The position numbers and the translations under genes are program-made. From Echinococcus granulosus (Eukaryota > Platyhelminthes > Cestoda > Cyclophyllidea > Taeniidae), in assembly GCF_000524195.1 (NCBI RefSeq), contig NW_020170441.1, positions 167,920-231,919 on the forward strand: a stretch of 64,000 nt of DNA, read 5' to 3'. Below the pieces are notes generated by a model. That model was not told the DNA's origin and made no database searches. It was given only the letters and a program-made list of their open reading frames with translations. Of the stretch, positions 49,401 to 63,229 are shown in pieces (the first letter of the stretch is position 1; each line of letters begins with the position of its first letter).

Positions 49401-52400
49401 GGCTAGATGCCACTTTAATTCTTCTGGGGCTCAGTGCCTACTATGATGCACATTCTCTGAGTCGCATGTATAGCTTAAAGTGGTCTTCAAGGGTCGAAAA
49501 TTTGGGAAGCAGCCCAATTATAGTTATCTTTCAATTACACAGGTAATTCGACATCCCAGTCACGTCCGCGATCGCACTTGGATTTGGTCTCATCACGAGA
49601 AAATGGTTGTTGTAGACCAGTCGGTAGCCTTCGTCGGTGGAATCGACCTCTGCTTCGGTCGTTGGGACCTTCCGGATCATCCGTATGTTTTTACACTCGA
49701 CAGCAATTGTGAATGTTTTATTTTAAGAATTTTGAACTGATTACCTTCCCCCTATTCCAGAATACTTGATGTTGCTAACCACCGGTCTAAATTCGAAGTA
49801 AGAATACCCTTTCAGTTTTTTTTTTCTTCTCACTCTCCTTCACCACTTTTGCAGCTTTGCAATTAATCATGCTCATTCATAGGCTGAGAAGAGGGAAAAC
49901 TCTTTGAACGCATCTCCTTTTACAATACCGTGTACTCACAGAGCTTATTCTCACCAAGCTCATAAATGACAGTTGTGAGGCGTTACATTGGATTTCACTC
50001 CCATGGCAAACTAGTCCAGTAAGTAATAGCGTAGCGCCCGAACTTTCCCCAAATACGAAAGAAGACGTAATACTTGGACAGAATATGTGTTGCCAGCATA
50101 CAGAAGGACTTAGAGCTACTGGCATGATCGGGAGGCCAGCCCACCTGGCAAAGGTAGAATGACGGGGACCTAAAGCTGTTCTTTTATCAGAACCGAGAGC
50201 TAAACAATTAGTACATTACAATCGTACCGAACCAAGTTCTGGAATGATAGCCCCAGGTTGATAACCTAGAGGGTTTCTTATAAAATATCCTTAATTCTTA
50301 ATAAGACTTGGAATATCCAAATAAAGTACATCGTAATGCTACTTGATCTGCAAGCTTTTATCTCACTGCGTAAGAAAAGTCCAGCACTTCATACTGCAAT
50401 CACGGTGATTTCCTAACCTGAAATATGGTTTTACACCACTATTTCCCCTAACATTCCAAATCGTTACGCATAATTTCATACTGTTTCTATCCAAAAGCAC
50501 CTGTTACTTGGAAGAAATGATGTCTGATTCATCTGCTCCGTTCGATATGAAAGAAGACGCTTTCAAAAACAAAACCCTATGCTACTCTTTTATCCCTCTT
50601 ATTATAAAACAATTTAATACGTGGCGTAAATTTTAAAACCAGCCTATTATTCAAATTAAAAGTCTTCCAGAACTGTTTGGAGGAATTGACTTAGTACCTC
50701 TAAAGATGAAGAGTTTTCGGTCTTGATCGGTAATAATAAATAAGGCGAACTGTGCTTGAGTACTTGGATTAATTTAGTCATGGAAGCGTGAGCCACCTCA
50801 AGAAGCGGTGCGGCTTAATCTTGATAAGCGTATGCAGACAATCGGCACTGCAGAGCTGGCACATGATGTGTGCAACTTCTCTGAGTATCTACTCTGCGGC
50901 TTGGAAGGGGGTGGCTTCTGAGACTCCCATTTCTGTCAAATATCAATCAAGGTTCTGCATAACAAGTCGCAATTTTTAGTTTTGAGTGATTCTATTAAGC
51001 TCGGGTTCACATTGGGACAAGGTTATGTCTTCTTTTTATCACCTTTAAACTAATTGGTGGATCTTTGTAAGGTGCCATACACTGTCTTCGGCTTTAAGAA
51101 CTCATCATTAAGTCTGAGTTGACATTTATGGTGTTCTTTTGATTAAGGTCGAAAGCAGCAGCTATGAGGTGCTAGTGAAGCCCTATGAACGTTGCATTAA
51201 TCGTTTCAAGTCTCCTCTTATAGTTCGCACGTCTCTCAAAATAGACATCAGCTTTTGGTTGCATGTTAGGTGACCGATTTGGCTTGCCTACCGTTGTCTG
51301 CAGCCTCCCTACCACTCCGATTAACATCGTTTGCGTATCTGGAAGAAAAAATTGGAGCCTTAACAAATCCGTTTCGCCTCCTTCGAACGGACACACCATT
51401 ACCCGTTCGACGTTCCAAGTCGTTGAATAAACCACCGCTACAGGTAACTCTTTTTCATTAATTCAAATTTATTATGTGGACGAGGTGGGGTGAAACCAAA
51501 CAAGAAATAGAGCCCTACCCTCTTTTTTCCTCATTTCCATAATTCACTTACAGTAGCTGATATAGGTAAGGTGCTCAAATAAGGATTCGTAACACATGTA
51601 ATTAAAGCCAATTTTTTAAGAGAACTAACAAAATAATCTGTTTAACTGCATTCGTGCTATTAACTCGCATATGGAATTTTATTTTTTAATAGAGACATTG
51701 GCAGGCCTTCTCCAAATTAAAAATACTTTGAAGTTTTTATGATGTCCGCGCTCTAGCTTGAAAATTTCAAGTCAGGAGGTTCGCCGAAAACTAATACAAA
51801 TATAGGGATAGTTGAAATCGTAATTTTCATTTGAACAACGGATTAGCGGTACAATGTCTAAAAATGCTCTATTCTGCACCATGCAGGAAAAATAACATTG
51901 TTATACAATTTATCATTTCTTAACTAAAAGCATTTCCCGCAGCAACATAAGGGAGCTCAAAGACGATCTCCGTCGGCCCTGAGTGCTGGTGATTCTACCA
52001 AGTTTTCTGGTAATAAAGAAGCCATTCGGATCCGCGATGCTCAAAGGAGGAGCTGCTGCTCCAGCATTTGTCCGGGCAAGAAGGAAAATACAGATCGGGA
52101 CTGGTCTTTGTAAGTCCTTTTTAATTAGTCAATCATTCGACGCTACGGATTTTTAAAAGAATTTGGGCAAACAAACACCGACCGAGGTGCAGTCCTAAGA
52201 ACAAACACCACTGTCTTAAGATGGGCTAAAATAATCCAGCCTCCATTCAACACAGAAGCTGGAATTCTCATATTTCAAATATTACCAACTGTCTCTGGGT
52301 GTTTATGCTGTTGGATTAAATGTGAGACTGAAGGGCTCTTACAAGTTATCAAAATTGCATTATTGAGCATCCAAATCCATAGGATTAGCTTTTTCAGACT

Positions 52401-55400
52401 ATTTTACAATGTCTAACGTAATGGTATTTTCTGGTCTATTTCTTGCTACACTCGGGGTCAATTCCAACAAATGGTGTATCACATACTTACATCTTTAGCG
52501 CCTCAACTGAAACGGACTTGCTGGCTTCGCAGGATGGAAACTTCCTTTTTCCAGGAAAGGACTATGTCAACTGGATATTCAAAGACCCCGATGATGTGGC
52601 TAAGCCAGATGCAGGTATGCACTAGCTTATCCCTCCTACAACTGCATTTAAATTGCTTTTTGAAGTTTGGAGGTAGTCAGCGACAATACAATTCTCATTC
52701 TTTGTCCCCATAAATGTGCATATTAATAACCGAAAATCAGTTAAGCCCATTAATTGATATCGGTTACACATCATTTTGTAGAATGAAGATGATTTTTTCT
52801 TGATCAATGCAGCGTTTTGCTTAACCGACTTCACTTCTCTTTGCAGTCTACATCGATCGAAATGAGGTGCCACGAATGCCCTGGCACGACGCTGGTGTCG
52901 GATTATCGGGCACAATTGTCAGTGATTTTGCTCGACACTTCATTCAGCGGTGGAATGTTCATAGAGTGAGTTGGCACAATCCATACGAAGCTACAAAGTG
53001 AACCATTCCTTTCTACATCACTTGGTCATATTTGTCCTTTCAATTAACCTATTATACCAATGCTATAATTGCATCTCGCAAAAGCTATGGCAATTCACGT
53101 CAGATGTACTAATATTTCGAATAGCCAACAATTCATCAAACAAGCATCAAACCGTGCGGAGTGAACTTATCACTCCATGTCGGAGGAGTGGCTTTGACTA
53201 TCCTTTTGTCAATGCAGATCATATTACGAATGAAAGAACAGAAAAATTCTGCTTGATTTACGGTATTTCCTGTTAACTGGCAATCAGATTGAACTCCAAA
53301 AACAGGGAACATGGACGTCTTCCGGGATCGCAGGCACTCTGCCACGTGCTGACAGAATAATGCACATCTCTACTTTATAATGTCCTTAAAGAATGGTATC
53401 TTACACTTCCTACAAGTTACCGTAGGTCATTGCAGTGGGATACATCTAAAGCTTCATTAACTTCCGGTACTTGACGGTTGGCGATTGTTGGTGTGCTGGC
53501 ACGCGACATTGTCTACTCAGTGAACTCAAATAGCTCTATCAACGTCATACCAATCGCTTTTAGGTGGAAGCACCCACGATGCCCAATGTGACTAAAAAAG
53601 ACGTACCAAAAACAAGATTTTTACTACTAGGTAGAAAGTTGACTTACAGAAGGGATTTCACGTGCCCTTATGATAGAGGAAGTTCCAAAGTTTGCTCAAG
53701 AATAAGCTGTATTGTGTGCTGCATTAGCTGTTAGTGCTAAATTCTTCTTTTTCTATACACTACAAGCAAGCAGAAGTCAAAACACAAATTTTTATCCTAA
53801 GCACACTCACACTGATTGCGTCATAGTAACTATAATGTTTGGCAGCACATAATGGGAACATGTGCGTAGAGTTTCCCTTTCCCCTTCGGAAACCACGATG
53901 ACCAAGTGGCCGTAGCTTTAAAATTTCACAAGTAGAGAGAAATGATTTTTGGATCTATGCCTCACAATCTTGCTAGCTTAATTACCAATCTTCCTCAATT
54001 ACGATTAAAAATTTCACATTTTAGTCTGCGTATTTATAAGATACCAATAGTTTTGATTTGTGAATGATAAGGGCTTTTCCTCGTAAAATAAATGGTGAAA
54101 CGATTTGAAAGTGATCTCTTATCCTCCCTGTTATTTCTTTTTGCATTCTCAACTTACTCGGGGCTACTCCCCAGCTTGCGATCTAGAATGTTATGACAGG
54201 TGAAGGGGTGCTATAAAAAGGCCCAAGCTGCGAGTTACATTTGTCTTGTCATTGTTGGTGGTGTCATGATTTTGACACTAGTTAGGAAATAGCGGATGAG
54301 AAACTTGTCTATGGAGACGACAAGTGGATTTTCTTTTCCGCATCTGTCGTGCCAAGGTGCGGGAGGTGAAGCGCAAGCGCAAGCATGCTTCGACGTTGCG
54401 CATACCGCCCATCCTGCTGCCCACTCCGCCCCATAATACGCCCCTAGCCGCGCGCCTTCACGAGCTGGGCGGCAGCTGTAGCTCTGGCGGCAAGAGCGCA
54501 CGGGCTGTGCGGATGCAGGCGCTACGATCCGCTAGCCACTGGTCCCTCGAGTCGACGCGCGGCGTTAAGGCGAACGACGTGACCACTGCCTCCTCAACGT
54601 CCTCACACACCGAATGCTCCATCCTTAATGCCTACATTGAGGCCATTTGCACAGCTCAGCACTTCATCTACATAGAGAATCAGTTCTTTATCAGCTGGGT
54701 GGGCGCAGAGAAGAATCAACTCGTCGAAAACCAAATTGCCCAAGCCATCTACGACCGTGTGGTCAGGGCTCATTGGTATGTTCACGTCCTCGGCTTTTTC
54801 CCCCATGGATCTTTGTGCTGGCTTATCATTCACATTTTGTATCTTTCTACCGCGATAAAGGAAACCATGTGGACTGTACCATTGACGTGGCGTGATTACA
54901 CATATAATGCCTTTTTAAGCATAAATATCAATTCCTAATTCTAGATAGCCCCCTTTTATCTTTTTTCCCACTTTTTCCTCCTATAATAAACTTTGAACTT
55001 CAAGATTATCTGACCCACATATGTCAGCTCATAAAATTCGTGGCGTCTAAGCTTTGGAATCAATTTAGATGAAAGATTATTAGTCTTTGAAGTAGTATCA
55101 AGAACCAGGGATGCTCCTAGTGAAAGACCATTTGACGCTAAATTCCTCGTCATTCAATGATTGAAGCCACTTAGCAATAATGATGGCAATGTTGTTGATC
55201 TAAGTGGGAAATTATGTTAGAATCGTCAAGATTCGTACTTCATCTTAACACGTAACAAGTTTTTCGTTGACGTAAGATCTAGAATGGATTCTCATCTACA
55301 GTGCATGTCACTTTTGGTAGTGTAGAGTCAGTTGATTAGTCTTTGCAAAATGTTTTTAGCGAAAAGAAGCCCTTCCGAGTGTACATTCTTATCCCCCTAC

Positions 55401-57397
55401 TGGCGGCCTTTGAGGGTGTACCCGGGGATAAGAAGTCGGGCTCAAGCATCCACGCAATTCTACGCTTCACTCGTACCAGCCTTTTTAAGGGACCCAATGC
55501 ACTGATCTCGCGTCTTCGAATGGTCATTCCAGACGTTGAGAACTATGTCAGTGTCTGCAGCCTCCGCAAGTACGACTGCTGGCCGAATGGACGATTTGTA
55601 GGTTTGCCATCACCTTGCCTTAAGGTTATTCCACACCCTCTTTTATGCTACGACACCGCTCTTATCGAAGCGCAGTGGAAGGCACGCCTTTCGTGCGATA
55701 ATGCTTAGTGCAACCGAACTAAAACCACCAGACTTTCCAATACAACAAAGCTAATACCCCATAAAAGTGGTTTTGTCCAAGATGTCAGCACCTTTGCTTG
55801 TGTTTCTAACAAAAATGTATCTTATCGACGGCAAGAGGCCTAGTGAGTAATAATATTACCTCTAAGAGCTGAACCAAGTGTGTTAAAATTATGCCTAGAC
55901 ACTGTAAGCACCTGATTATCTTCTGGTCGTAGTACAAGCGTAGGTTTCTCACCAACAGCATGGTGCTATTCCATAGACCCTGAATGATGTTGTAATCATC
56001 CTTCAAATTTTCATTATCATTACGAGTTTTGACACATTATCCCTAGCCTCACAGTATGTATCAAAACTTTCTCCTGCTATTCCCTTTTGCAGTACCCAAC
56101 GATAGCAATGCTAATTATACTCTTTCAGTCACCGTATTTTAGGGTCTTGTGGTATATCTTTTATGATAACCGGTGGTTTTGGTCAAAACTAGAAGTGCCC
56201 AGTAGGTAAGTAAATATGGTTTTGTTGTGGTAAACGCATTGTATACAATAGTTCATAGAACGCAAGTGCACTTCGATAGGATCGACGCAAGCAATAGTAA
56301 AAAGCTAAAAATAAGGAGGCTACCATGTATTGCAACTAGCTTCAGTAAATTATCGTTTTGTTGTCTCTTTAAAGACTACGGAGCTAATCTACATACACAG
56401 CAAGCTGATGATAGTAGATGATCGAAAAATGATAATCGGCTCGGCGAATATTAATGACCGGAGTATGCTGGGCCATAGGGACAGCGAGTTGGCAGTAGTG
56501 GTAGAGGACGAGGTGGAAGAGGAGAAAAGTGGTGTCGTGGCAGATGTGCGGCGCCGTCTGATGGCTGAGCACTTGGGGGTGCTCTCTGATCAAGCTTCGC
56601 TCCCCTGGGATCCCGCCCTCCTCCACCAACCCATCTCCGATGCCTTCTTTCATAGTGTCTGGCGGAAGACCGCGCTGGACAACATGAACATCTTCGAGGA
56701 GGTTCGTGCCAGTGTTCCTCTTTATTTGATGAATAATTTAGACAATCTCATGTTTTGATGCAACTGTTTCTTCGGGAGCAGATTCTGTCAAAATTCGAGA
56801 GAGCTTAAAGAGGAAATAAATCATTTATTTTGACTTTAATTGTTTATATTTGCTCTTTAGGTTCCAAATATGATGCATGCGTTTCTCAGTGTCTATAAAC
56901 GCCTGGACTTTATGACGTAAATAGAAAGTATGATTGCTCAATTGTAACAGAACTTTAATTTCTACACAAAGTACAATTACTTCGTCGTCTACTAAATGAT
57001 TTAGTTGATATTTGTACTGAAGCGTAATGGGTCCGAGCTATTGTCGAAGTCCGTCATACACAAGTTGATGAGATCTTGGCAATTCTGGGACAACTTCAGC
57101 ATCGTTAATCTCACTCTTCCTATCAAAAAACGCCATTCTATTTGTTTGCACCTGGTCATGACCTTCCTCTCCTTTGCATAGGTCTTCAATTGCGTCCCGT
57201 CGAACAGCGTTCGGCGGTATTCAGAGCGGTCAACCCAAATGCAGGGCAAATGGCCTAGGGGAACAAAGGCTGCTGAGCTTCTGCTCGGGATCAGAGGTCA
57301 CTTATGCGAGTACCCCGAGGACTACCTGGCTGACGAGGATCTCACCTTTCCTCGAGGGAACGTCGAACAGCTCGCACCCCTCAAAATCTGGACTTGA
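43471..57397 (+). CDS. PLD1: Phospholipase D (PX-PH-HKD class), complete, 22 exons
   Basis: Exons: 43471-43588, 43628-43814, 43858-43953, 44033-44085, 44143-44201, 44297-44342, 44565-44611, 44636-44772, 46471-46764, 47729-47902, 48020-48182, 49215-49325, 49543-49682, 49761-49797, 51270-51443, 51943-52109, 52499-52614, 52847-52965, 54357-54775, 55360-55597, 56375-56701, 57182-57397. The sum is 3438 nt and the product is 1145 residues. PLD hydrolyses phosphatidylcholine to phosphatidic acid and choline. Visible parts are a divergent PX-like region ([16 protein letters not shown]), a PH domain opening [16 protein letters not shown], the block [16 protein letters not shown]1 HHEKMVVVD (H513, K515, D520), [17 protein letters not shown], and HKD2 HSKLMIVDD (H973, K975, D980) with [12 protein letters not shown]. 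The C-terminus is IWT, matching the conserved PLD1/2 end. Both catalytic motifs are intact. The loop between HKD1 and PRMPWHD (exons 15-16) is basic and Ser-rich. The small 5' exons 4-7 are the least certain, and one intron there is only 24 bp. It could equally be called PLD1/2, since invertebrates often have one such gene. Confidence 0.9.
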
Positions 57398-58060
57398 AAG
57401 TCGTTACCATCACGTACATTGACCATGGCAAGGAAAAAAGGAAGAAATACTTACATTTTTCTGATACATATTTTACTCTTTTATGTACTTATTTATCATT
57501 GCTACCAAAGGTCGGCCAAGTGAGTTCATACAAATTTTATAGTAAAGAAGAGGAAATTACAGAGGACACCGTAAAATAATCTGCGTGTTGAATTAAGCCC
57601 CATTACGATATGCCATCCCTCCCTTGGGTACGAATTTCCCTTCTATCAAACACTCTGGGTCTAGAAGCCAGGAAAAAGGTGTAGCCCTGGGCACCTCCGC
57701 TTCTGCCTACCTTACTCTTATTTCCCAATTTTTAATTCTATTTTTGCATGCCCAATGCTGAGAAAGGGGGATAGTCACTCAAAGTAAGAGGCAGGAAATG
57801 TAGACAATGTGGTGCCCCAATTCAGCCCCATCTTGAGGTTAAATACAAGGAACTTTACTGACTGCTCACCTGGTGTGAGTGATGTTCCCGAAGTAGAGGT
57901 TTTCTTGCACACCTTCGAGTTGCCTCGTATCGAGTAGAATGGTGTCAGCCGTGACTGTTGTTTTACCTTCGACATGTGAACCACCCTGTGGACAATCATG
58001 ACTGTGGTCACAGCGGACGTAGCAGGCATGCTCCTAGGTGTGTATGTTCGGTACTGAGTG

Positions 58061-58066
58061 AATAAA
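58061..58066 (+). terminator. Possible poly(A) signal AATAAA, + strand PLD
   Basis: The first canonical hexamer I see downstream of the PLD stop, 663 nt away. A variant signal closer to the stop may be used instead. Confidence 0.25.
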
Positions 58067-59342
58067 ATCAAGATCGAGTAATGACGTGATCATTCACTCG
58101 ATGATTGTTGGAGGTTAAAGCTATTTTTCGTTACAAATAAGTCAATTAGCAGCCTGGACTGTACAGCTTGTCTTTAAAGATTCAGTCTCTAGGTCGCAAT
58201 CTGCATATTTGTACTGAAATATATTAAGTACGCGTGCTTTTACAGAAGCACTTTTAGAAAATCCTTTTCCATCTAAATTACAACTATCGGCAGTACTTAC
58301 TGTCGTTTAGTATTTCCAGTCCAAAGTAAAAGTATATTTCTCTTAAGGCTTAGAGCAGAAACATCCACTCTCAACTTGAAAAGAATTTATTGTAATGCGC
58401 CCCATAAGTCGCAGCATTTATTATTTTAAACGGTAAAATTATGGCTTTTGAGTGGTAACATGTTGATTTTTTGGGGCGATACGCGCGGCCATGGACAGAC
58501 CCTGTGCTGAGCTTCAAATTCCTCACACGACTCAAATGAATTTTAAGACCATAAGCCAGAGGTCTTTGCCGTGGCCAGTATGAAGGCACTCGGATTACGT
58601 CGGCTGTACTGGAGAGCTGAAGTGCTGAGCATACGAGTGGTCACAGTTGACATTAGATGTACACTTAGAGTTTGTCACAGAGTGATATTGCCTAATCAAG
58701 AAGTGTGCTCTTATGCGTTTACAGCTGGCGCTACTTGGACTCGATAGAACAAACTCCATAGAGAGTTAATATGCAGTATCAAGCACTGTTGAGCAGTAAA
58801 ATGCGAACACTTGATGGAAGTTTGAATGAAGTAAATTTCGTTAACGCCAATAAAAGTGGTCCCATCCGACTTTTGGTGCGTCAATTACTTGATTGATGGG
58901 TAGTCTACTCCAACGTCGCCCCCACTATTTCACAACCTCGTGTAAAAAAGGTAATGTGTGCATAAAACTGCCATTACTTTGGAGTGTCATTTGCTTGACT
59001 AGAATGACGCGTTGCGCACAAGTTGAAGCAAGATGGTGTTTCACGTCACCTCTGCCAACATTCCACGCACTCTTCGTTTGCTCTAAGCACAACTCGCGCA
59101 GTGAAACCGCTGGCGAACCATTTTTCGGTCCTAATTCTGGTAATAAAATAAATAAACATCCCCCTACTTTCGGGCTTCGGAACATTCACTTTCAAATGAA
59201 TACCAATAACAATGAAATTTATATTAGCTTGAGAACGATGAGGCTATTTTGAGGAGTAAATTTTGAATAAAGCATTCAAAATTAGAAGCACCTTCAAATT
59301 TTCTCCACCAGCCCTTCACGAAAAGGCACTGAGAATGGTTAA

Positions 59343-59348
59343 TTTATT
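59343..59348 (-). terminator. Poly(A) signal AATAAA (minus strand), second PLD
   Basis: TTTATT on the + strand, i.e. AATAAA for the minus-strand PLD, 232 nt past its stop codon. Confidence 0.45.
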
Positions 59349-59580
59349 TCTGCAAAGCCGATTCTAGCTAGGTTAACTTTCTTGGTGAAGTAAAAATATA
59401 AGAAAGGTATGTTCATATTCCAAGAGAAAAATAGCAAAAATGAAAGTAGGGATGTTAGAAAATAGGCACTATCTTTGTTTATCATGGAATGAGAAGGTGC
59501 AGAGGCGGAGGGAGGGAATGGGAGGGTAAAAGGCTAAGACAAGGAGAGGAAAGACATTTCGGAAGCGTAGGCGAAGGAGG

Positions 59581-62500
59581 TCATGTCCAAACTACCGTAA
59601 CGAGGACATTCTCTTTGGAGACTTGCGGTGGTGAAAGGTCTTCTTCGCAAAGAAATTCATCAGGGAAGCACACCACGTGTCCATGAATACCTTGGACGAG
59701 TTCTTTGGCCTTCTTTGGATCACGCTTGTACAGAGGCTCCACTCCGCGTATTACGTCAACTTTCGCGAAGGAGTCCATGTTATTTGAAGGCACACAGCTG
59801 AAGACCTGCAATAGGAGCTACTTTCTGGGATGGAGATCACAAAGATGCGGGAATACCACTTTGTACATATTTTAAAATCAATGTATACTATTTCTATTGG
59901 GAAACATGAATAACATTGTCTTGGACGATAGCCGTAGAAAGTGTTAAAATTGGTGGCAAAGAAGTTAAAAAATAAGAAGTATTTTCTAGGGAAGTGTAAA
60001 ACTGATGAAAGCCACTATTTCAGGAAGGATTGCCTAATTCTTCCACAAACGCCGGGGTTTGGAGAAATTATATGGGTGAAGTTGGCTCACAAAGCCCTCC
60101 CATTATGCGTGTTAAAAATAGCGATTAGAGTGCCATCCTAGCGATAAATTTGGTGCCATTACGCAACTCGCGCCTACGCAATTAACAAGAATGAGATCTT
60201 GAAGAAACTTTGATAGACTTGGAACCGTGAGGTGAAAACCATCAACATTATCAAGGCGAATGAAGCTATTGGGAAGGAAATATTCGAACCAAGAATTGGT
60301 CTTTCACAAGTAAATGAGATGGAAAAGTTTAAAGCCCTAGATTTACAACATTAAATACACTGAAGGCGTTGTTACGCGTCTCGCCACGTCATAGGGACAA
60401 GGCGTGAAATCGCAGTAGTGCCTTGGGAGTACTCCTAAGGAGACAAGTCCATAACCGAAATGCTTATTACGGAAGAGTAAATGTAACAGTCTTCAGGCAG
60501 TGGGAACCAGTGAGCTTGTTGAGCAGTATCATTTAAAAGAGGGCGACCATTTTTATAGTAAGGGTTATTCACAGGAGAACCTTCAGTCTTTCTACTTCCT
60601 CATTAAAGTAGCAACTTTTCACAGCTCGAAGACCCAAAGTCGATATTCGAAAAATCGGATGAAAAAAAATCACTTTTCGACCCGGGTATCTGCCGTTGCC
60701 TAGACTGAAGTAACTCATCTCTCAATTGATGGCTCACCTCATCGAAGAGCTTCATATTGCTTTCGGCAATGCGACACCAAACATTGTGGTAGAATTCGTC
60801 GCAGACGGGATCGTTGAGGAGTTCATGGTTCCAGTCAGTATGCTCTCGCGACTCTTTCGTCAGTACGCCGAGATGCTCAGCCATCAGAGACTTGCGGAGG
60901 CGCCGAGCCGCGCTGCCCACAAACACCTTCTCTCCTGCAAACATAGCCTCCTGCAGTGTGCCCATCTACCATTGCGAATGGAGAACGCTTACTCGTCAGT
61001 TAGTGTGCTTGCTCATTCTCGATCCTCATTATCGGCTTAACCAAAATTGAATGCTACTTCCAAACAATGAGATGTCGTACTTTCAAATCAACTTATTTAT
61101 AGCGTCAGAGATGGGTGATGAATTTTAATTGCTCTACTTTTTTACGTGGGGTGAAACAAAGACGTGGACTCACCTCGGGTACGTCCTCTGCCACTAGAGC
61201 AAGCTCGCTATCGCGGTAGCCAAGCATACTGCGGTCATTAATATTAGCTGATCCGATTATCAGTTTACGGTCGTCCACTATCATTAGCTTGGAGTGTACA
61301 TAAATGAATTCTGTCGTCTAAAAATAAGCATACATGTTGGTGTCAAATGACAGATATGGGAATCGTAGAATTGCCAAATAATTCTATTTTAGATTAGTAA
61401 AACTATGATTAGCAGAAAGGATGTGCGGCTTGCACCCTAACTACTTAGCTAGAAGAGTGGAATTACTAGGCGGCTGTCGGGCCAGGTATCGTAGGTGCGG
61501 AGGCCACAGACACTGATGTAGTCCTTGGGATTTGGTATAAAGAACCTGAGCCTAGGAATGAGAGCTGTGGGGCCGTGGAAGAGGCTCTTTCGGATGAAAA
61601 GCAGCTCGCAGTGGATTGATGTTCCCTTGTCCCTAGAGCCCGCGTCACCCGCGAATCCGGGCAATAGGGGCAGGATTATGTACACCCGAAAGGGGCTCTT
61701 CTCCCTGGAGTGAGAGGAAACCGTCAACAAAGTACCATAATGTATCGCAAGTAGGGACAATTGCACAAAGTGGCTGGACTCAAGGTCGTGCTGACCACTC
61801 CGACTACTTGAGGCCATTTTAAAGGTTCATTACTGTAGGAAGATGCTTGATTTGGTTCAGATGATTGAAGTAATTTGCAAACAATGCCGTTTGATACATC
61901 AAATGCGCCGGGTGCCCAGAGGTTGCTAGAAATTTGCTATCATATCATAAACAGCTAGCTAGCGGCCCATCCCACAGCCCAATGAAGCTAATCTTGACTG
62001 TCAGGAATGCGAATTTCGCACAGCAAATTTAGTGCTAATAAATTTGCTATTTGCTAAGACTGGGATGAAACTGAATGCTTTACTGGGTGACTATTTCATT
62101 CCAAATGAGCTATGACGGTTCGTGACGCTAAATGTAAGACACATGCTGTTACGCTTTGGCCCGAGTGTAGACTCACCTGTAGGCGCGTAAGATTCGATCG
62201 TAGAGGGCCTGATTGATGGTATTTTTGACCAAGCAGGGCTGCAACTCGCTCTCAAGGCCCGCAGGACCGGTGTTGTTGTTGCTGTTGGCGCTTTGAATGT
62301 CATGTTCCATGGTCTTCTCATTGAGCCAGCTGACGAAGAATTGATTTTCAATGTAGATGTAGTGCTCGGAGCTGCGGATGGCCTCGATGTAGGCGTTGTG
62401 GATGGAGCGCTCAGTGAACTGGGGAGTGATATTGAGGTTGTTAGGCTCGTAGGCAAAGTCGTTTTCACCGCCTGTACCGCCACCACGGTTAACTACGAGA

Positions 62501-63229
62501 GACCAGCGACTGGCGGAGCGCAGTGCCTGCATCTGTGCCTGATGGGCGTGCCGTCGGCCACTCACCGCTGCTATGCCCATTTGCTTCCACGGCTCACAGG
62601 GCGGCGACGGGAGTAACATCGGTGGGATTGGAAGCTTGTTGTTTCCCCGTCGTCGCTTCACTTTCCGCAGCTAAGCATTTAATAATAATTATGGTAGTTG
62701 AGGTAGTGATGGTGGTCAGAGTAAATGATCAGTCTTCTCCATTTGATTTCGCGTTACTTAATCGTCGTAGAGAGTGCAAAAAAGTGTAACACTGCCCATC
62801 AGAAATGATTGAGTTTCTATCGTTGAGTAGGAGGGTGCATTACTTCGGTTACCTGATCGTAGGCCTGCACGCTACCACTCAAATTTACCAAAAACGATCA
62901 TCTAGTACCCTTAAAATTTTACGCACATTAAGCTATTCTCCGTAGACTATATGAGTTTCACTTTCCATAGTTTTAAAATAATAAATTAAGGCTTCTAGGG
63001 TACAGTGAAGCACCAATTTTCCAAAGGCAGTCAATCAATGAGTCGTCAAGTCTTTGCATGTAGAAGGGATGAGAACGAAAAGCGGAGCGAGGAAGTACGA
63101 CCGTGCATACACGGGTGGCATTCCAGCGTTGGATGAAGTGTCGAGCAAAGTCAGAGACAACTGAACCCGTGACCACGCAGCCGACATCGTGCCAAGGCAT
63201 CCGGGGTATCTCATTCCGGTTGATGCGAT
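59581..63229 (-). CDS. PLD1: Second phospholipase D, C-terminal part only (HKD2 half), 6 visible exons
   Basis: Exons, 5' to 3' on the minus strand: 63111-63229, 62177-62670, 61467-61704, 61174-61317, 60738-60965 (or starting at 60950) and 59581-59805. All junctions are GT-AG and in phase. It is a paralogue of the + strand [14 protein letters not shown], then [38 protein letters not shown]2 [21 protein letters not shown] and a C-terminal VVWT. Two exons have exactly the same length as their counterparts (119 and 238 nt). The HKD2 exon is split by an extra intron after EDVPE. The PX, PH and HKD1 exons are not seen; the visible gene starts with a phase-1 acceptor, so upstream exons must exist and probably lie beyond base 64000. 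The gap from 63230 to the edge contains no recognisable PLD exon. If no upstream half exists, the copy is catalytically dead, because both HKD motifs are needed. Confidence 0.88.

Larger units (their letters stand above)
57398..59580. other. Intergenic region between the tail-to-tail PLD genes
   Basis: About 2.2 kb containing the 3' UTRs of both PLD genes and their candidate poly(A) signals. I see no other gene and no obvious terminal repeats that would explain the inversion. Confidence 0.55.

Noticed and set aside
54235..54938. 204-codon frame taken whole as one PLD exon
   Set aside because: Upstream residues before VREVKRKRK are not PLD-like and a good acceptor ends at 54356; the 3' part past 54775 is intron.
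59941..60141. Frame with C-x5-H-x5-C reminiscent of a retroviral-type zinc knuckle in a PLD intron
   Set aside because: Spacing does not match CCHC knuckles and no other retroelement domain is nearby.
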